Source: Paenibacillus profundus | GTDB lineage: Bacteria; Bacillota; Bacilli; Paenibacillales; Paenibacillaceae | DNA: 55,790 nt | Assembly (NCBI RefSeq): GCF_021369635.1 | Contig: NZ_JAJNBZ010000037.1 | Span: 1-55,790 of the forward strand | Direction of reading: 5' to 3' | Shown: positions 42,748-51,762 of the stretch, in pieces | Layout: each line of letters starts with the position of its first letter | How positions within the stretch are numbered: position 1 is the first letter of the stretch | Position numbers and translations under genes: made by a program | The notes under the pieces: model-generated | What the model was told of the DNA's origin: nothing | The model's database searches: none | What the model saw: the letters and a program-made list of their open reading frames with translations, nothing else

Positions 42748-45057
42748 TCATTTTATAGCAGATAACCAATTATTCAGGAACGAGGTCGGCTGGCCGACCA
42801 CGAGGAACGTCAGCCGGTGCAATGCGCGCGTACATACCGTATAGAACAGCTTCCGATCCGATTCGTGTCCATAGGTCTGTTCCTCTGCGTCGTAGACGAT
42901 GACGGCGTCAAATTCAAGGCCTTTTGCCAAGTAAGACGGCACTACCCATTGCCCGGATACGAACTGCTTCGTATGCTTCGATACGCGCTTCAGCTGCGGA
43001 TGGAGAGCATGCAGCTGCGCGTGCACGCGTTCTGCCGCCGCTTCATCCTTCGTAATTATCGCAGTCGATTGCAGCTTGTCCGCCTTCATCCTTTGCAAGC
43101 AGGAATCCAAGAATTGCAGCCGTTCCGCCTCATCGGACAGCAGATGAAGCTCGGGCTTCTCGCCCTCGCGATTGAATGGCTCCGCCTCTTCACCATATGG
43201 CAGAACAGTACGGGCCAACTCCATAATATCAAGCGTTGAACGATAGCTCTTCGTCAAGCGGATGACTCCAACCTGCTTATCCGCAAACATCTCCTCCACC
43301 GAAGCGACGGAGCTCATGCGGTTCGCTTCATAGATCGCTTGGTTCCAATCCCCCAATATCGTAAAGCGGCTGCGCGGGAACAAACGCTTCAGCAGCGCAT
43401 ACTGGAACGGCGAATAGTCCTGCGCTTCGTCCATAACCACATGCCGGATATGGTTAAATGTGTCGAAGCCCTCCACGCTCTCTATTAAATATAAGAGCGG
43501 TGAAGCATCTTCAAACGGGATCACACCTGCTTCGAAACGTTCCACCGTGCGCTTGCCGATATCATTGGCATATCGCTCCGATGCCATCGGATTCGTGGCC
43601 GCTCCCGGCTCCTGAACAGTTACGCCGGCTTGCTCTGTCCAGGTTGGCAGCCCTCGCATCAGGTCCAAGTACATTTCTTCCCATTCGACAAACCGCAGCT
43701 TCTTGGCTTGCACGCGCATGAGCTTAAGCCATTTATTGACCTGCTTCCTGCTCATGCTCCGCAGTTCATCATCCGTTCCCAAATAATTAGGCTGGGCTGC
43801 CAGCTTGCGATATACGCGCTTCACCTCTCGTTCCGCCCAAGCCTTCAGCTCGGTCAGCACCCAATCCTTCAGCTTATCCATGCGCGCCGGCAGGGACCAA
43901 TCCGCAAACGGCCCGTAAAATTGATCCGCCAGCTGCTCCGCCGAGATAATCGTCCGTTTCGGTGTGCCGAACCGGATGAATCGCATTCCCTCTCGCTTGA
44001 GCGAATCCATGTACGTATCCAGCACCAGCTTGTAAGAGGCAGACGCTTTCCAGCATGCAGCTACCGATTCTATGTCGGCGATGTCTTCACCCACTAATTG
44101 CGCAGCAGTGCTCATGAGCCGCTCCTTCTGGTCATAAATATCCTCAATACGGCGTTCCGTCACAAGGCGATGCTCGATATAGGACTGGTAAGTTGTCTGG
44201 GTCATATTGGACTCGCCCAGCTCTGGCAAAATGTTAGATACATAGTCGTTAAACAAATCATTGGGTGAGAACAGCACAATTTGCTCCGACCGCATACTGT
44301 CGCGATATTTATAAAGTAAATAGGCAATACGCTGCATCGCGGCCGACGTCTTTCCGCTGCCTGCCGCACCTTGCACGACGAGCACATCATGCGCATCATC
44401 GCGAATGATCGTATTCTGCTCGCGCTGGATTGTGCTGACTATGCTCTTCATCTTCGTATCTGCGCTACGCTTCAGCATTTCTTGCAGCATATCGTCGCCG
44501 ATCTGAATACCGGTATCGAACACGGCTTCCAATCGTCCGCCTCGAATCAAATATTGCCGCTTCAACGTCATCTCGCCTTCAATCATGTCTGCCGGAGTTC
44601 GATAGCGGACTGGCCCAGGGGCATAATCATAGAAGAGGCTCGCAATTGGCGTGCGCCAATCGTAGACGAGATGCTCTCCGCTCGCTTCATCCGTTACGGA
44701 CATAAGGCCGATATAGACTGGCAGCACTTCTGGGTCCGTCGTTTCCACAAAGTCGACACGTCCGAAATAGGGCGCATCAATATGTTTGCGCAGTTTGTTC
44801 ATCCACTTGGCAGCGTGCGCTTGAACGCGCTCATGACTCGCTAAGTCCTTCGCCTGCTGCATGATGCTGACATACGTTTCGAACATCTCGTCTTTATCGA
44901 CGGTCACCTCATCCCAGAAATGGCGTTTCATTTCTACAATTTCGGATTGACGGTCGTCAACGGTCGCTTCCAATTCGGCGATCTGTCGGTCCATCAACTG
45001 CAGCACGCGCGTTAAATAGAGCTGCTCGTCATCTATGTTAGAAGGTTTACCGTGCAC
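42748..45057 (-). CDS. helD: RNA polymerase recycling motor HelD
   Basis: A 769-residue UvrD-like superfamily 1 ATPase of the HelD class, which binds RNA polymerase, releases it from nucleic acid and, in some species, protects it from rifamycins. The N-terminal coiled-coil arm (about 10-90) reaches into the secondary channel. Walker A is GAAGSGKTS (230-238) and motif II is VMDEAQDYSPFQY; GDWNQAIYEANR and KSYRSTLDIMELA follow, with the C-terminal YTVCTRALHRLTF. GTG 45057 has AAAGGAGTG upstream. Its promoter and a hairpin leader overlap the end of pcp, as described separately. Confidence 0.92.
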   Translation of the reverse strand: MHGKPSNIDDEQLYLTRVLQLMDRQIAELEATVDDRQSEIVEMKRHFWDEVTVDKDEMFETYVSIMQQAKDLASHERVQAHAAKWMNKLRKHIDAPYFGRVDFVETTDPEVLPVYIGLMSVTDEASGEHLVYDWRTPIASLFYDYAPGPVRYRTPADMIEGEMTLKRQYLIRGGRLEAVFDTGIQIGDDMLQEMLKRSADTKMKSIVSTIQREQNTIIRDDAHDVLVVQGAAGSGKTSAAMQRIAYLLYKYRDSMRSEQIVLFSPNDLFNDYVSNILPELGESNMTQTTYQSYIEHRLVTERRIEDIYDQKERLMSTAAQLVGEDIADIESVAACWKASASYKLVLDTYMDSLKREGMRFIRFGTPKRTIISAEQLADQFYGPFADWSLPARMDKLKDWVLTELKAWAEREVKRVYRKLAAQPNYLGTDDELRSMSRKQVNKWLKLMRVQAKKLRFVEWEEMYLDLMRGLPTWTEQAGVTVQEPGAATNPMASERYANDIGKRTVERFEAGVIPFEDASPLLYLIESVEGFDTFNHIRHVVMDEAQDYSPFQYALLKRLFPRSRFTILGDWNQAIYEANRMSSVASVEEMFADKQVGVIRLTKSYRSTLDIMELARTVLPYGEEAEPFNREGEKPELHLLSDEAERLQFLDSCLQRMKADKLQSTAIITKDEAAAERVHAQLHALHPQLKRVSKHTKQFVSGQWVVPSYLAKGLEFDAVIVYDAEEQTYGHESDRKLFYTVCTRALHRLTFLVVGQPTSFLNNWLSAIK

Positions 45058-45118
45058 GTCGGCACTCCTTTCTGCCCGTTGGGCAACACGAAATCAATTT
45101 TCAAAATATATAAAGGCT

Positions 45119-45140
45119 GTTCAAAAAGTCTTTTTTGAAC
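45119..45140 (-). terminator. Hairpin: pcp terminator and helD leader
   Basis: GTTCAAAAA and TTTTTTGAAC form a dyad just after the pcp stop on the minus strand. The predicted helD transcript would begin with it. It is U-rich within the stem rather than after it, so termination strength is uncertain. Confidence 0.55.
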
Positions 45141-45147
45141 ACGCACT

Positions 45148-45176
45148 ATTATAGCCTACTTTAGGCCCCATGTAAC
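45148..45176 (-). promoter_or_regulatory. Promoter of helD
   Basis: On the minus strand, a perfect TATAAT (45148-45153) lies 17 bases from GTTACA (45171-45176). The spacer contains a GCCTA-CTT-TAGGC dyad (45154-45166), a possible operator. It overlaps the last codons of pcp. Confidence 0.55.
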
Positions 45177-45820
45177 GTCCCGGCGCTACAGTTCGTATCT
45201 TCAACGTCATCCAGATGTAAAATGATGGTTTCCAAGCCATGGGTGATGGAGCTTAATGACATGCTTGCGGCATTGGGATGGACGGCCGCTTGCTCGGGCA
45301 AATACGGAATATGGATGAAGCCGCCGCGCTTTCCTGAACCGTCAGGCTCAATATGAAGCTCATGCATTAATGTATAGAAGATTGCGTTGCAGACAAATGT
45401 CCCCGCTGTATATGAGATCGAGCATGGTATGCCGGCAGCATGCAATGCTTGGCGCAGCGCTTTTACGGGCAGACGCGACCAATACGCGGCAGGTCCGCCC
45501 CGTATGACCTCGTCATCTGTCGGCTGTGCTCCGTCGTTATCCGGTATGCGCGCATCCATCAGATTGATGGCTACCCGTTCCAATGTAATATCCGGTCTTC
45601 CTCCCGCTTGTCCGATGCAGAGCATGGCATCTGGCGCGAACGTATTCATCGCTTCACGCAGCGCAGTTCCTGCACGCGCGAACGAAGTCGGCAGCTGCAC
45701 CGCGTGTACTTGGTAACTGCCAATAGTACGTCCATGGAGGGAGCGTACCGCTTCCCATGAAGGGTTGATGCTGTCTGCTCCGAAGGGGTCAAAGCCCGTT
45801 AGTAATAAGTTTTTGCTCAT
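45161..45820 (-). CDS. pcp: Pyrrolidone-carboxylate peptidase
   Basis: A 219-residue cytoplasmic cysteine peptidase (family C15) that removes N-terminal pyroglutamate. The triad can be placed at Glu81 (ITLERVAIN), Cys144 (YTAGTFVCNAIFYTLMH) and His170 (GGFIHIPYLPEQ), and the N-terminal LLLTGFDPFG is diagnostic. ATG 45820 has AAGAGGTG upstream; the 11-residue in-frame extension lacks support. It lies upstream of helD on the same strand with only 103 bases between, where helD has its own promoter. Confidence 0.95.
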   Translation of the reverse strand: MSKNLLLTGFDPFGADSINPSWEAVRSLHGRTIGSYQVHAVQLPTSFARAGTALREAMNTFAPDAMLCIGQAGGRPDITLERVAINLMDARIPDNDGAQPTDDEVIRGGPAAYWSRLPVKALRQALHAAGIPCSISYTAGTFVCNAIFYTLMHELHIEPDGSGKRGGFIHIPYLPEQAAVHPNAASMSLSSITHGLETIILHLDDVEDTNCSAGTLHGA

Positions 45821-45909
45821 ATTGATGCACCTCTTATGTATAGTATGGTTCATTTCAATCTGGCGGAAAATATGATATCCTTGTCAACGTGTGAAAGGAG
45901 CAGCGAACT

Positions 45910-46362
45910 ATGTCACAGCTTGATATCTCATCACTTCTATTACTCGGAATGGCGGGTTTGGGCATTGTTAGCGGCAATTCCACCATTACGATCGCCATGA
46001 TCGTGCTGCTGCTGCTGCGCGTAACCAACCTGAACAGCCTGTTCCCTTGGATAGAAAAATACGGGCTCACCGTCGGAATTATTATTTTAACGATCGGGGT
46101 CATGTCGCCGATTGCAAGCGGAAAAATGTCCGTCGAGACGATTTTGGCTTCCTTTGTGAACTGGAAATCGCTCTTGGCTGTCGTTATCGGAATGCTCGTC
46201 GCTTACCTAGGTGGACGGGGTGCTCAGCTAATGGGCCAATCCCCGACGATCGTCGCCGGATTATTGGTCGGCACGGTGCTCGGCGTCGCCTTGTTCCGCG
46301 GCGTGCCAGTCGGACCGCTCATTGCCGCTGGGATTCTATCGTTATTCATTGGCAAATCGTAA
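45910..46362 (+). CDS. DUF441 family membrane protein
   Basis: A 150-residue protein with four to five membrane spans: [60 protein letters not shown] and [20 protein letters not shown], ending [14 protein letters not shown]. This matches the YtwI/DUF441 family, of unknown function. AAAGGAGCAGC precedes the ATG. Divergent from pcp. Confidence 0.88.
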   Translation: MSQLDISSLLLLGMAGLGIVSGNSTITIAMIVLLLLRVTNLNSLFPWIEKYGLTVGIIILTIGVMSPIASGKMSVETILASFVNWKSLLAVVIGMLVAYLGGRGAQLMGQSPTIVAGLLVGTVLGVALFRGVPVGPLIAAGILSLFIGKS

Positions 46363-46398
46363 TCATTGCAATATAGGAATCGTAAAACAGTACGCACA

Positions 46399-46444
46399 AG
46401 ACGCTTCGGACGTTTCGATCGGGGCGTCTTTTTCTTTCCATGAA
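46399..46444 (+). terminator. Intrinsic terminator after DUF441 gene
   Basis: AGACGC (46399-46404) pairs with GCGTCT (46434-46439), with further internal pairing, followed by TTTTTC. Confidence 0.75.
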
Positions 46445-46546
46445 CCGCTTTTCGCCCTCACACATCATACGACGAATCCGGTTTGCCAGCAAATGAATGG
46501 AAGCGTTACAATCGGGATAAAGGATTCAAAAGGAGCGAAATAATCA

Positions 46547-46885
46547 ATGTACACCTTCCCTATCGTTACGGTAGAACAAATGCGGACATGGATCGCTGCA
46601 CGATCGACGAGATTGGCATTCCGGCACTTGTATTGATGGAAAATGCGCGACGCGCAGTTGCCGAGGAAGCGCTCCGGCGGCTCTCGCATGGGCGCGGACA
46701 TTGGGTCGTACTCGTCGGTAAAGGCAATAACGGCGGCGACGGTCTTGGCGCGGCATCTCGCTGCTGCGGGACAGGACGTCACCGTCATTAATGCGGTGCG
46801 GCCAGAGCAGCTTGGCGGCGATGCCACCGTGGAACGCGAGCGATATCATCGAATTTTTGTAGAGCGGCGACTTTTTATTTACTGA
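46547..46885 (+). pseudogene. nnrE: Truncated, frameshifted NAD(P)H-hydrate epimerase
   Basis: From ATG 46547 (AAAGGAGCG upstream) the frames read MYTFPIVTVEQMRT, then in a second frame MDRCTIDEIGIPALVLMENA and VVLVGKGNNGGDGL, then back in the first frame ARHLAAAGQDVTVINAVRPE. These are the opening of the YjeF-N epimerase that repairs damaged NAD(P)H. Frame breaks lie near 46580 and 46750. Similarity ends after about 100 residues, so the rest of the epimerase and any fused dehydratase (nnrD) domain are missing. Unlike a simple indel, the truncation indicates true gene loss. Confidence 0.85.
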
Positions 46886-47014
46886 TGGAATGAGGCTGAA
46901 CGCGCCGTCATATGCTAGGCTAATGCCGTCTTCACCTCGTTTCGATAAGGTGCGAAGGCAGACAAGATTACGTGGAATATAACGCACAAGGTGTAAAAAT
47001 GATGCAAAAATTAG

Positions 47015-47044
47015 TTGACAATGCTTGAAGAACGATGCTAGAAT
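47015..47044 (+). promoter_or_regulatory. Promoter of leader/bmrCD-like operon
   Basis: A perfect TTGACA (47015-47020) and TAGAAT (47039-47044) with an 18-base spacer. Transcription would begin near 47051, producing a leader of about 435 bases before the first exporter gene. Confidence 0.75.
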
Positions 47045-47131
47045 CAACAAACAGAAGCGACTTTTTCGTACAATTTATTGAGCGGAAACATCGTCGCAGT
47101 GAACATTACTTCAGAAAGGCGGGTGAACTCC

Positions 47132-47227
47132 ATGCGCAAATTATTTGATACCAATCAACGGAATCAAGTATTCCATCAACTAATTTCATATGTTTGGAGC
47201 CCTGCCGGAAGAAACGATCATTCGTAA
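47132..47227 (+). CDS. Putative leader peptide of drug exporter operon
   Basis: A 31-residue frame, MRKLFDTNQRNQVFHQLISY then VWSPAGRNDHS, with AAAGGCGGGTG nine bases upstream of the ATG. It lies between a strong promoter and an intrinsic terminator that precedes two ABC exporter genes. In B. subtilis the homologous bmrCD genes are controlled by a translated leader (bmrB) and ribosome-dependent attenuation; the same layout here suggests stalled ribosomes relieve termination. The peptide itself is not recognisably similar to BmrB. Its function rests on position. Confidence 0.65.
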   Translation: MRKLFDTNQRNQVFHQLISYVWSPAGRNDHS

Positions 47228-47410
47228 GCATAATGCACCAGCAATGAACCGGATCGTGATTCTCTCATGAAGTGTACCTTTGCGCGCAGCATACGCTGGC
47301 GTGCCTCGCAAGCCCTGTTCGGACACAGTCCATGGCGAAGCGATGCGATCACTTCATATGAACAAGACGGGCGCTAATATCGCTCGAACATACACCTTGC
47401 GTAACCCAGA
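47228..47410 (+). promoter_or_regulatory. Structured leader with candidate antiterminator
   Basis: Between the leader peptide and the terminator, ATGAAGTG (47267-47274) can pair with CACTTCAT (47350-47357). The overlapping GTGTACCT (47272-47279) can pair with AGGTATAT (47410-47417) in the terminator's 5' arm (eight pairs, two G-U). A further hairpin spans 47282-47301. These are mutually exclusive pairings of the kind needed for attenuation; no folding was computed. Confidence 0.4.
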
Positions 47411-47446
47411 GGTATATCGTCTACGAACGATATACCTTTTTTATTT
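47411..47446 (+). terminator. Attenuator-like intrinsic terminator before exporter genes
   Basis: GGTATATCGT (47411-47420) and ACGATATACC (47427-47436) form a perfect 10-bp stem with a 6-base loop, followed by TTTTTTATTTTT. It lies 42 bases upstream of the first exporter gene, with no complete gene before it other than the leader peptide. Confidence 0.93.
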
Positions 47447-47487
47447 TTACATATTATCCTCTACAGAGACAAAGGAAGTGAAATTTC

Positions 47488-49224
47488 ATGCTGTCTGTAC
47501 TAGGCAAGCTCGGTTGGTTCTTTAAAGAACATAAGACGAGATACATCATCGGAGTGACGATGCTAATAGTGGTTGGCGTAATCGAACTGATACCGCCTCG
47601 GCTGCTGGGGCAAGCCATCGACGACATCGTATATGGAGTCATTACGGCGGAATCGCTATTGCGTTACCTATCCTACATCCTTATCTCCATGGTCGTTATT
47701 TATGGAATCACATACGTATGGATGTATCAAATTTTTGGGGGCGCGAACTTGGTCGAGCGCAAGCTTCGTTCCAAGCTGATGCGTCATCTTCTCAAGATGA
47801 CTCCTCCATTTTTCGAAAAACACCGTACCGGTGATTTGATGGCACGCGCCACGAACGATCTGCGCTCGGTATCGCAAACGACGGGATTTGGCATGCTTAC
47901 TTTGACAGACTCGACCGCATTTTTGGTCGTCGTGCTGTTCGCCATGTTCCTGCTCCAGTGGAAGCTGACACTGGCGGCCTTGCTGCCGCTTCCCTTCATT
48001 GCCGTGGCCATGAACGTGTTCGGCAAAAAGATTCATGAACGCTATACGGTTGCTCAGAATGCGTTCGGAGATATGAACGATCAGGTACTCGAATCCGTCG
48101 GCGGCGTGCGGGTGCTCCGTGCGTATGTGCAGGAGAAATCCGATGAAGCGCGCTTCCGCGGCATTACCCAGGACGTATATGAAAAAAATATTGAAGTCGC
48201 CAAAGTCGACGCCTTGTTCGATCCGACAATTCGGCTGTGTATCGGCTTGAGCTACATGATTGGATTGGGTTACGGAGCTTATCTCATCATTCATAACGAG
48301 CTGTCGCTCGGAGAACTGCTCGCGTTCAATATGTATCTCGGGATGATGATATGGCCGATGTTCGCCATCGGTAATTTGATTAACGTCATGCAGCGCGGCA
48401 ACGCCTCGCTCGACCGGGTCAATGAAGTGCTGTTCTATACTCCAGACGTTCAAGATGCTGCACAGACCAAAGATGTCGCTGTTCCGGAAATGCTCACCTG
48501 GAGCAATTACCGATTCCGGTATCCGGCTTCGACGGCAGACAACTTGGCTCATGTGTCATTGACTTTGCGTAAAGGACAGACGCTTGGCATCGTCGGCCGG
48601 ACCGGCAGCGGGAAGTCCACCTTCGTCAAGCAACTGCTACGCGAATATCCGATGGGCGACGGCGAGTTTCGAATTAACGGCGTTCCGGTCGAGCAGATTC
48701 CGATCGATCGCATTCATAGCTGGATCGGCTACGTGCCGCAGGAGCAGATATTATTCTCCAAGACAGTCAAGCAAAATATATTATTCGGCCGCTCGGGCGG
48801 CAGCGATGACGATGTCATGAACGCCATCGACACCGCCTCCTTCACCCATGACGTCCCGACTCTCTTAAACGGAGTGGAGACCCTTGTCGGCGAGAGAGGC
48901 GTCGCATTGTCCGGAGGCCAGAAGCAGCGTGTTTCGCTGGCGCGCGCCTTCATTAAAGAGCCGGAAATCTTGATTCTCGATGATGCGCTCTCGGCGGTAG
49001 ATGCCCGCACGGAAGCCAATATTATCGCCAACATCCGCGAGCAGCGCTCCGGCAAGACGACGCTTATTACGACGCATCGGCTGTCCGCCGTGGAGCATGC
49101 TGATAGGATTATCGTGCTCGATGACGGCAAAATCATTGAAGAAGGCACACATGAAGAGCTGTTGAAGCAAGACGGTTGGTATAAAGAACAATACGAACGT
49201 CAGCAGCTGGAATCCGGATTATAA
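47488..49224 (+). CDS. bmrC: Heterodimeric multidrug ABC exporter subunit, BmrC/YheI-like
   Basis: A 578-residue half transporter with six N-terminal membrane spans (about 15-310) and one ATPase domain. Walker A is GRTGSGKST, the signature is LSGGQKQRVSLARA, and Walker B LILDDALSAVD has Asp in place of the catalytic Glu. The degenerate site is the known hallmark of BmrC-type partners in heterodimeric exporters. The H-loop is TTHRLSAVEHAD. AAAGGAAGTG precedes the ATG. The partner gene begins 19 bases after the stop. Export of drugs across the membrane is inferred from family and regulation. Confidence 0.9.
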   Translation: MLSVLGKLGWFFKEHKTRYIIGVTMLIVVGVIELIPPRLLGQAIDDIVYGVITAESLLRYLSYILISMVVIYGITYVWMYQIFGGANLVERKLRSKLMRHLLKMTPPFFEKHRTGDLMARATNDLRSVSQTTGFGMLTLTDSTAFLVVVLFAMFLLQWKLTLAALLPLPFIAVAMNVFGKKIHERYTVAQNAFGDMNDQVLESVGGVRVLRAYVQEKSDEARFRGITQDVYEKNIEVAKVDALFDPTIRLCIGLSYMIGLGYGAYLIIHNELSLGELLAFNMYLGMMIWPMFAIGNLINVMQRGNASLDRVNEVLFYTPDVQDAAQTKDVAVPEMLTWSNYRFRYPASTADNLAHVSLTLRKGQTLGIVGRTGSGKSTFVKQLLREYPMGDGEFRINGVPVEQIPIDRIHSWIGYVPQEQILFSKTVKQNILFGRSGGSDDDVMNAIDTASFTHDVPTLLNGVETLVGERGVALSGGQKQRVSLARAFIKEPEILILDDALSAVDARTEANIIANIREQRSGKTTLITTHRLSAVEHADRIIVLDDGKIIEEGTHEELLKQDGWYKEQYERQQLESGL

Positions 49225-49243
49225 TTATAGGAGGACTTCGTAT

Positions 49244-51361
49244 ATGGAAGTGGAACAACAGACGACCGATCCGAAACATGTCGGCAAGCGCCTGTGGCAA
49301 TACGCTTTGCAGTACAAAGCGAGCTTCATCATCGCTTTGCTCATGCTGATTTTAACCGTTGCTGCACAGCTCTCTGGTCCGTTTATTGCAAAAAATATAA
49401 TTGATAAACATATACTGGGCATCGAAAAGCCTTACTATGAAACGTCTGCTGATGTGAAGGGCGCAATTGCTTATGAAGGACGCCACTTCAAGCGAGAGGA
49501 TCGCTTTGCAGAAGCGGATCCGAAAGGCAAAGAAGTCCGTATTTTACAAGTTGGCAAGCAATTCATCTTCGTGGACGGCTCTGTCCCTGCTATTGCGGGA
49601 GAGCGTCGCTACGAAGGGGGTACATTAACGATTGGCACGGGAGCTGCCACATGGTCGTCCCCTGCAAGAGCAATGACCTTGCAGCAGCTTTTAACGTTTT
49701 ATCAGCCTGAAATTATCGGCATCATTCAAAATATGGCTTTATATGTCGGTCTCCTGCTCGTTAGCGTCATAATGAGCTTCGGCCAGATACTGGGGCTGCA
49801 GACGGCGGCGAACCGGGTCATCCGCAAGCTGCGGGGCGATGTATATGCGCACGTGCAGCGTCTGCCAATCCCGTATTTCGATAATTTACCTGCGGGTAAA
49901 GTCGTCTCCCGGGTAACGAATGACACGGAGGCAGTGAAGGATCTGTTCGTCTCGGTGTTGGAGAGCTTCACCTCAGGTATCATTACGATTACAGGTATTT
50001 ATGTGGCACTGTTCATTCTGGATGTGAAGCTGGCATTGATTTGCACGTTCGTGCTGCCGCTTATCATTATTTGGATTGTGCTCTACCGTAAATTTGCAAC
50101 AAAATATAACAAAGTGATACGCTCGCGTTTGAGCTCCATCAATGCAATGATTAACGAATCCATTCAAGGGATCCCGGTCATTCGCTCGTTCCGCCGTCAG
50201 AAAGAAACGATGGAGGAATTCGAAAATTGGAATGAAGAATATTTGGCGAATCAGAACAAGATGTTGAATTTGAACGCATTAACGTCTCATAATTTGGTTA
50301 CCGTATTGCGAAATATTTCTTTTGCGGTAGTGCTGTGGTATTTCGGAGGAGCGTCGCTGAGTGGTTCTGGGGTGATTACACTCGGTGTGCTGTATGCATT
50401 TTCCGACCTGTTGAATCGCTTGTTCCAACCGATTACAGGCATGGTCAACCAGTTGGCCAACTTGGATTCATCACTCGTCTCGGCGGGCCGCGTGTTCGAG
50501 TTGATGGATGAACCGGGCGAAGAGCTCTCCGAAGGCTCTATGCCTCGTTACCAAGGCCATGTTGAGTTCGATCAAGTTTCCTTCGCCTATAAAGAAGACT
50601 TTGTATTGAAACAAATTTCGTTCGAAGCAAAGCCGGGTCAGACGGTGGCGCTTGTCGGGCATACTGGATCGGGAAAAAGCTCGATTATGAACCTGCTATT
50701 CCGCTTCTATGATCCGCAAAAAGGCGAGGTCCGCATTGACGGCACACCGATAACGAGCGTGCCAAAGCAGTGGATACGCGAGCATATGGGCATCGTGCTG
50801 CAGGACCCGTATCTGTTCACCGGGACGATTGCGAGCAACGTCAGCTTGAATGACCCGCGAATTTCGCGTCAACAAGTAGAGGACGCATTGCGGGCTGTCG
50901 GGGCTGATCGTGTACTGAAAGGGCTGCCTAACGGGTTCGATGAACCCGTCGTTGAGAAAGGAAGCACACTGTCTGCCGGACAGCGGCAGTTAATCTCGTT
51001 CGCACGGGCGCTCGCCTTTCAACCGGCCATTCTTATTCTGGATGAAGCAACGGCCAATATCGATACGGAGACGGAGTCTATCATTCAAGAGGCGCTAGAC
51101 GTGCTGAAGCGCGGACGCACCACATTCATCATTGCTCACCGTCTGTCCACAATTCGCAGCGCCGACGTCATTCTCGTTCTACATCGGGGTGAAATCGCCG
51201 AACGCGGATCTCACGATGAGCTGATGGCGCTAAAAGATCGTTATTACAAAATGTATCAATTGCAGCAAGGCGCGGGCAATACAGCTACAAATACGGATGT
51301 GTACGATGTGCAGCACACCGCCGCGGCACAGTCTGCCGCCACCATCGTGCCCTCCCTGTAG
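49244..51361 (+). CDS. bmrD: Heterodimeric multidrug ABC exporter subunit, BmrD/YheH-like
   Basis: A 705-residue half transporter. An insert of about 105 residues (about 60-165; from EKPYYETSADVKGAIAYEGR) separates the first two membrane spans, as in YheH. The ATPase domain has a canonical site: Walker A GHTGSGKSS, signature LSAGQRQLISFARAL and Walker B LILDEATANIDTETE with the catalytic Glu. The C-terminus ends in an unusual polar/Ala-rich tail (NTDVYDVQHTAAAQSAAT). ATG 49244 is preceded by ATAGGAGGACTT. With the upstream subunit it should form one degenerate and one active ATP site. Confidence 0.9.
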   Translation: MEVEQQTTDPKHVGKRLWQYALQYKASFIIALLMLILTVAAQLSGPFIAKNIIDKHILGIEKPYYETSADVKGAIAYEGRHFKREDRFAEADPKGKEVRILQVGKQFIFVDGSVPAIAGERRYEGGTLTIGTGAATWSSPARAMTLQQLLTFYQPEIIGIIQNMALYVGLLLVSVIMSFGQILGLQTAANRVIRKLRGDVYAHVQRLPIPYFDNLPAGKVVSRVTNDTEAVKDLFVSVLESFTSGIITITGIYVALFILDVKLALICTFVLPLIIIWIVLYRKFATKYNKVIRSRLSSINAMINESIQGIPVIRSFRRQKETMEEFENWNEEYLANQNKMLNLNALTSHNLVTVLRNISFAVVLWYFGGASLSGSGVITLGVLYAFSDLLNRLFQPITGMVNQLANLDSSLVSAGRVFELMDEPGEELSEGSMPRYQGHVEFDQVSFAYKEDFVLKQISFEAKPGQTVALVGHTGSGKSSIMNLLFRFYDPQKGEVRIDGTPITSVPKQWIREHMGIVLQDPYLFTGTIASNVSLNDPRISRQQVEDALRAVGADRVLKGLPNGFDEPVVEKGSTLSAGQRQLISFARALAFQPAILILDEATANIDTETESIIQEALDVLKRGRTTFIIAHRLSTIRSADVILVLHRGEIAERGSHDELMALKDRYYKMYQLQQGAGNTATNTDVYDVQHTAAAQSAATIVPSL

Positions 51362-51639
51362 GCGTTAGGGCGAACTGTTAAATTACATTTTAAAAAACGA
51401 AAGGGGCTGTCCACAAGGTTTGAATGACCTTAAGGCCAGTCCCTCTTACTTTGATCATTGTAAAAACGTCATGAGTAGAATCAACAGCTAAGTATGACAA
51501 GGTTAGAGGATTGAGGATACATGTTCTCTGTGCGGTCTGTCCACTCAAACCATTAAATAAAAGGTAAGTTTTGTCCTTCAATTATTTCAAACAAGGAAAA
51601 GCTTTCTTCCCATTATTTACGCATAAGCCGTATAAAAAC
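51362..51639. other. Intergenic stretch with possible small mobile-element remnant
   Basis: The segment 51402-51560 starts GGGGCTGTCCACAAGGTTTG and near its end has GGTCTGTCCACTCAAACC; the shared CTGTCCAC words and GGTTTGA/TCAAACC inversion hint at a small non-autonomous element. A hairpin around AAGGT/ACCTT (51416-51432) could help terminate the exporter transcript. No gene is supported. Confidence 0.35.
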
Positions 51640-51641
51640 GC

Positions 51642-51684
51642 AAAATGGTGGAGCAGAATAGAACCTGCCCCACCATTTTTTTGT
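51642..51684 (+). terminator. Strong intrinsic terminator
   Basis: AAAATGGTGG and GCAG (51642-51656) pair with CTGC and CCACCATTTT (51665-51679), with one mismatch, followed by TTTTG. It probably ends read-through from the exporter operon and can also act for leftward transcripts. Confidence 0.85.
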
Positions 51685-51762
51685 TTTAATAAACTGAGCT
51701 GTCCCTCAAGAGATTTAACTACTTTTGGGATAGCTCCTTTCTCCTTACCTACGCGGATCGTG

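Noticed and set aside
47280..47525. 81-codon frame in the exporter leader
   Set aside because: It runs through the terminator and into the exporter start, has no ribosome binding site, and conflicts with the attenuator reading of the region.
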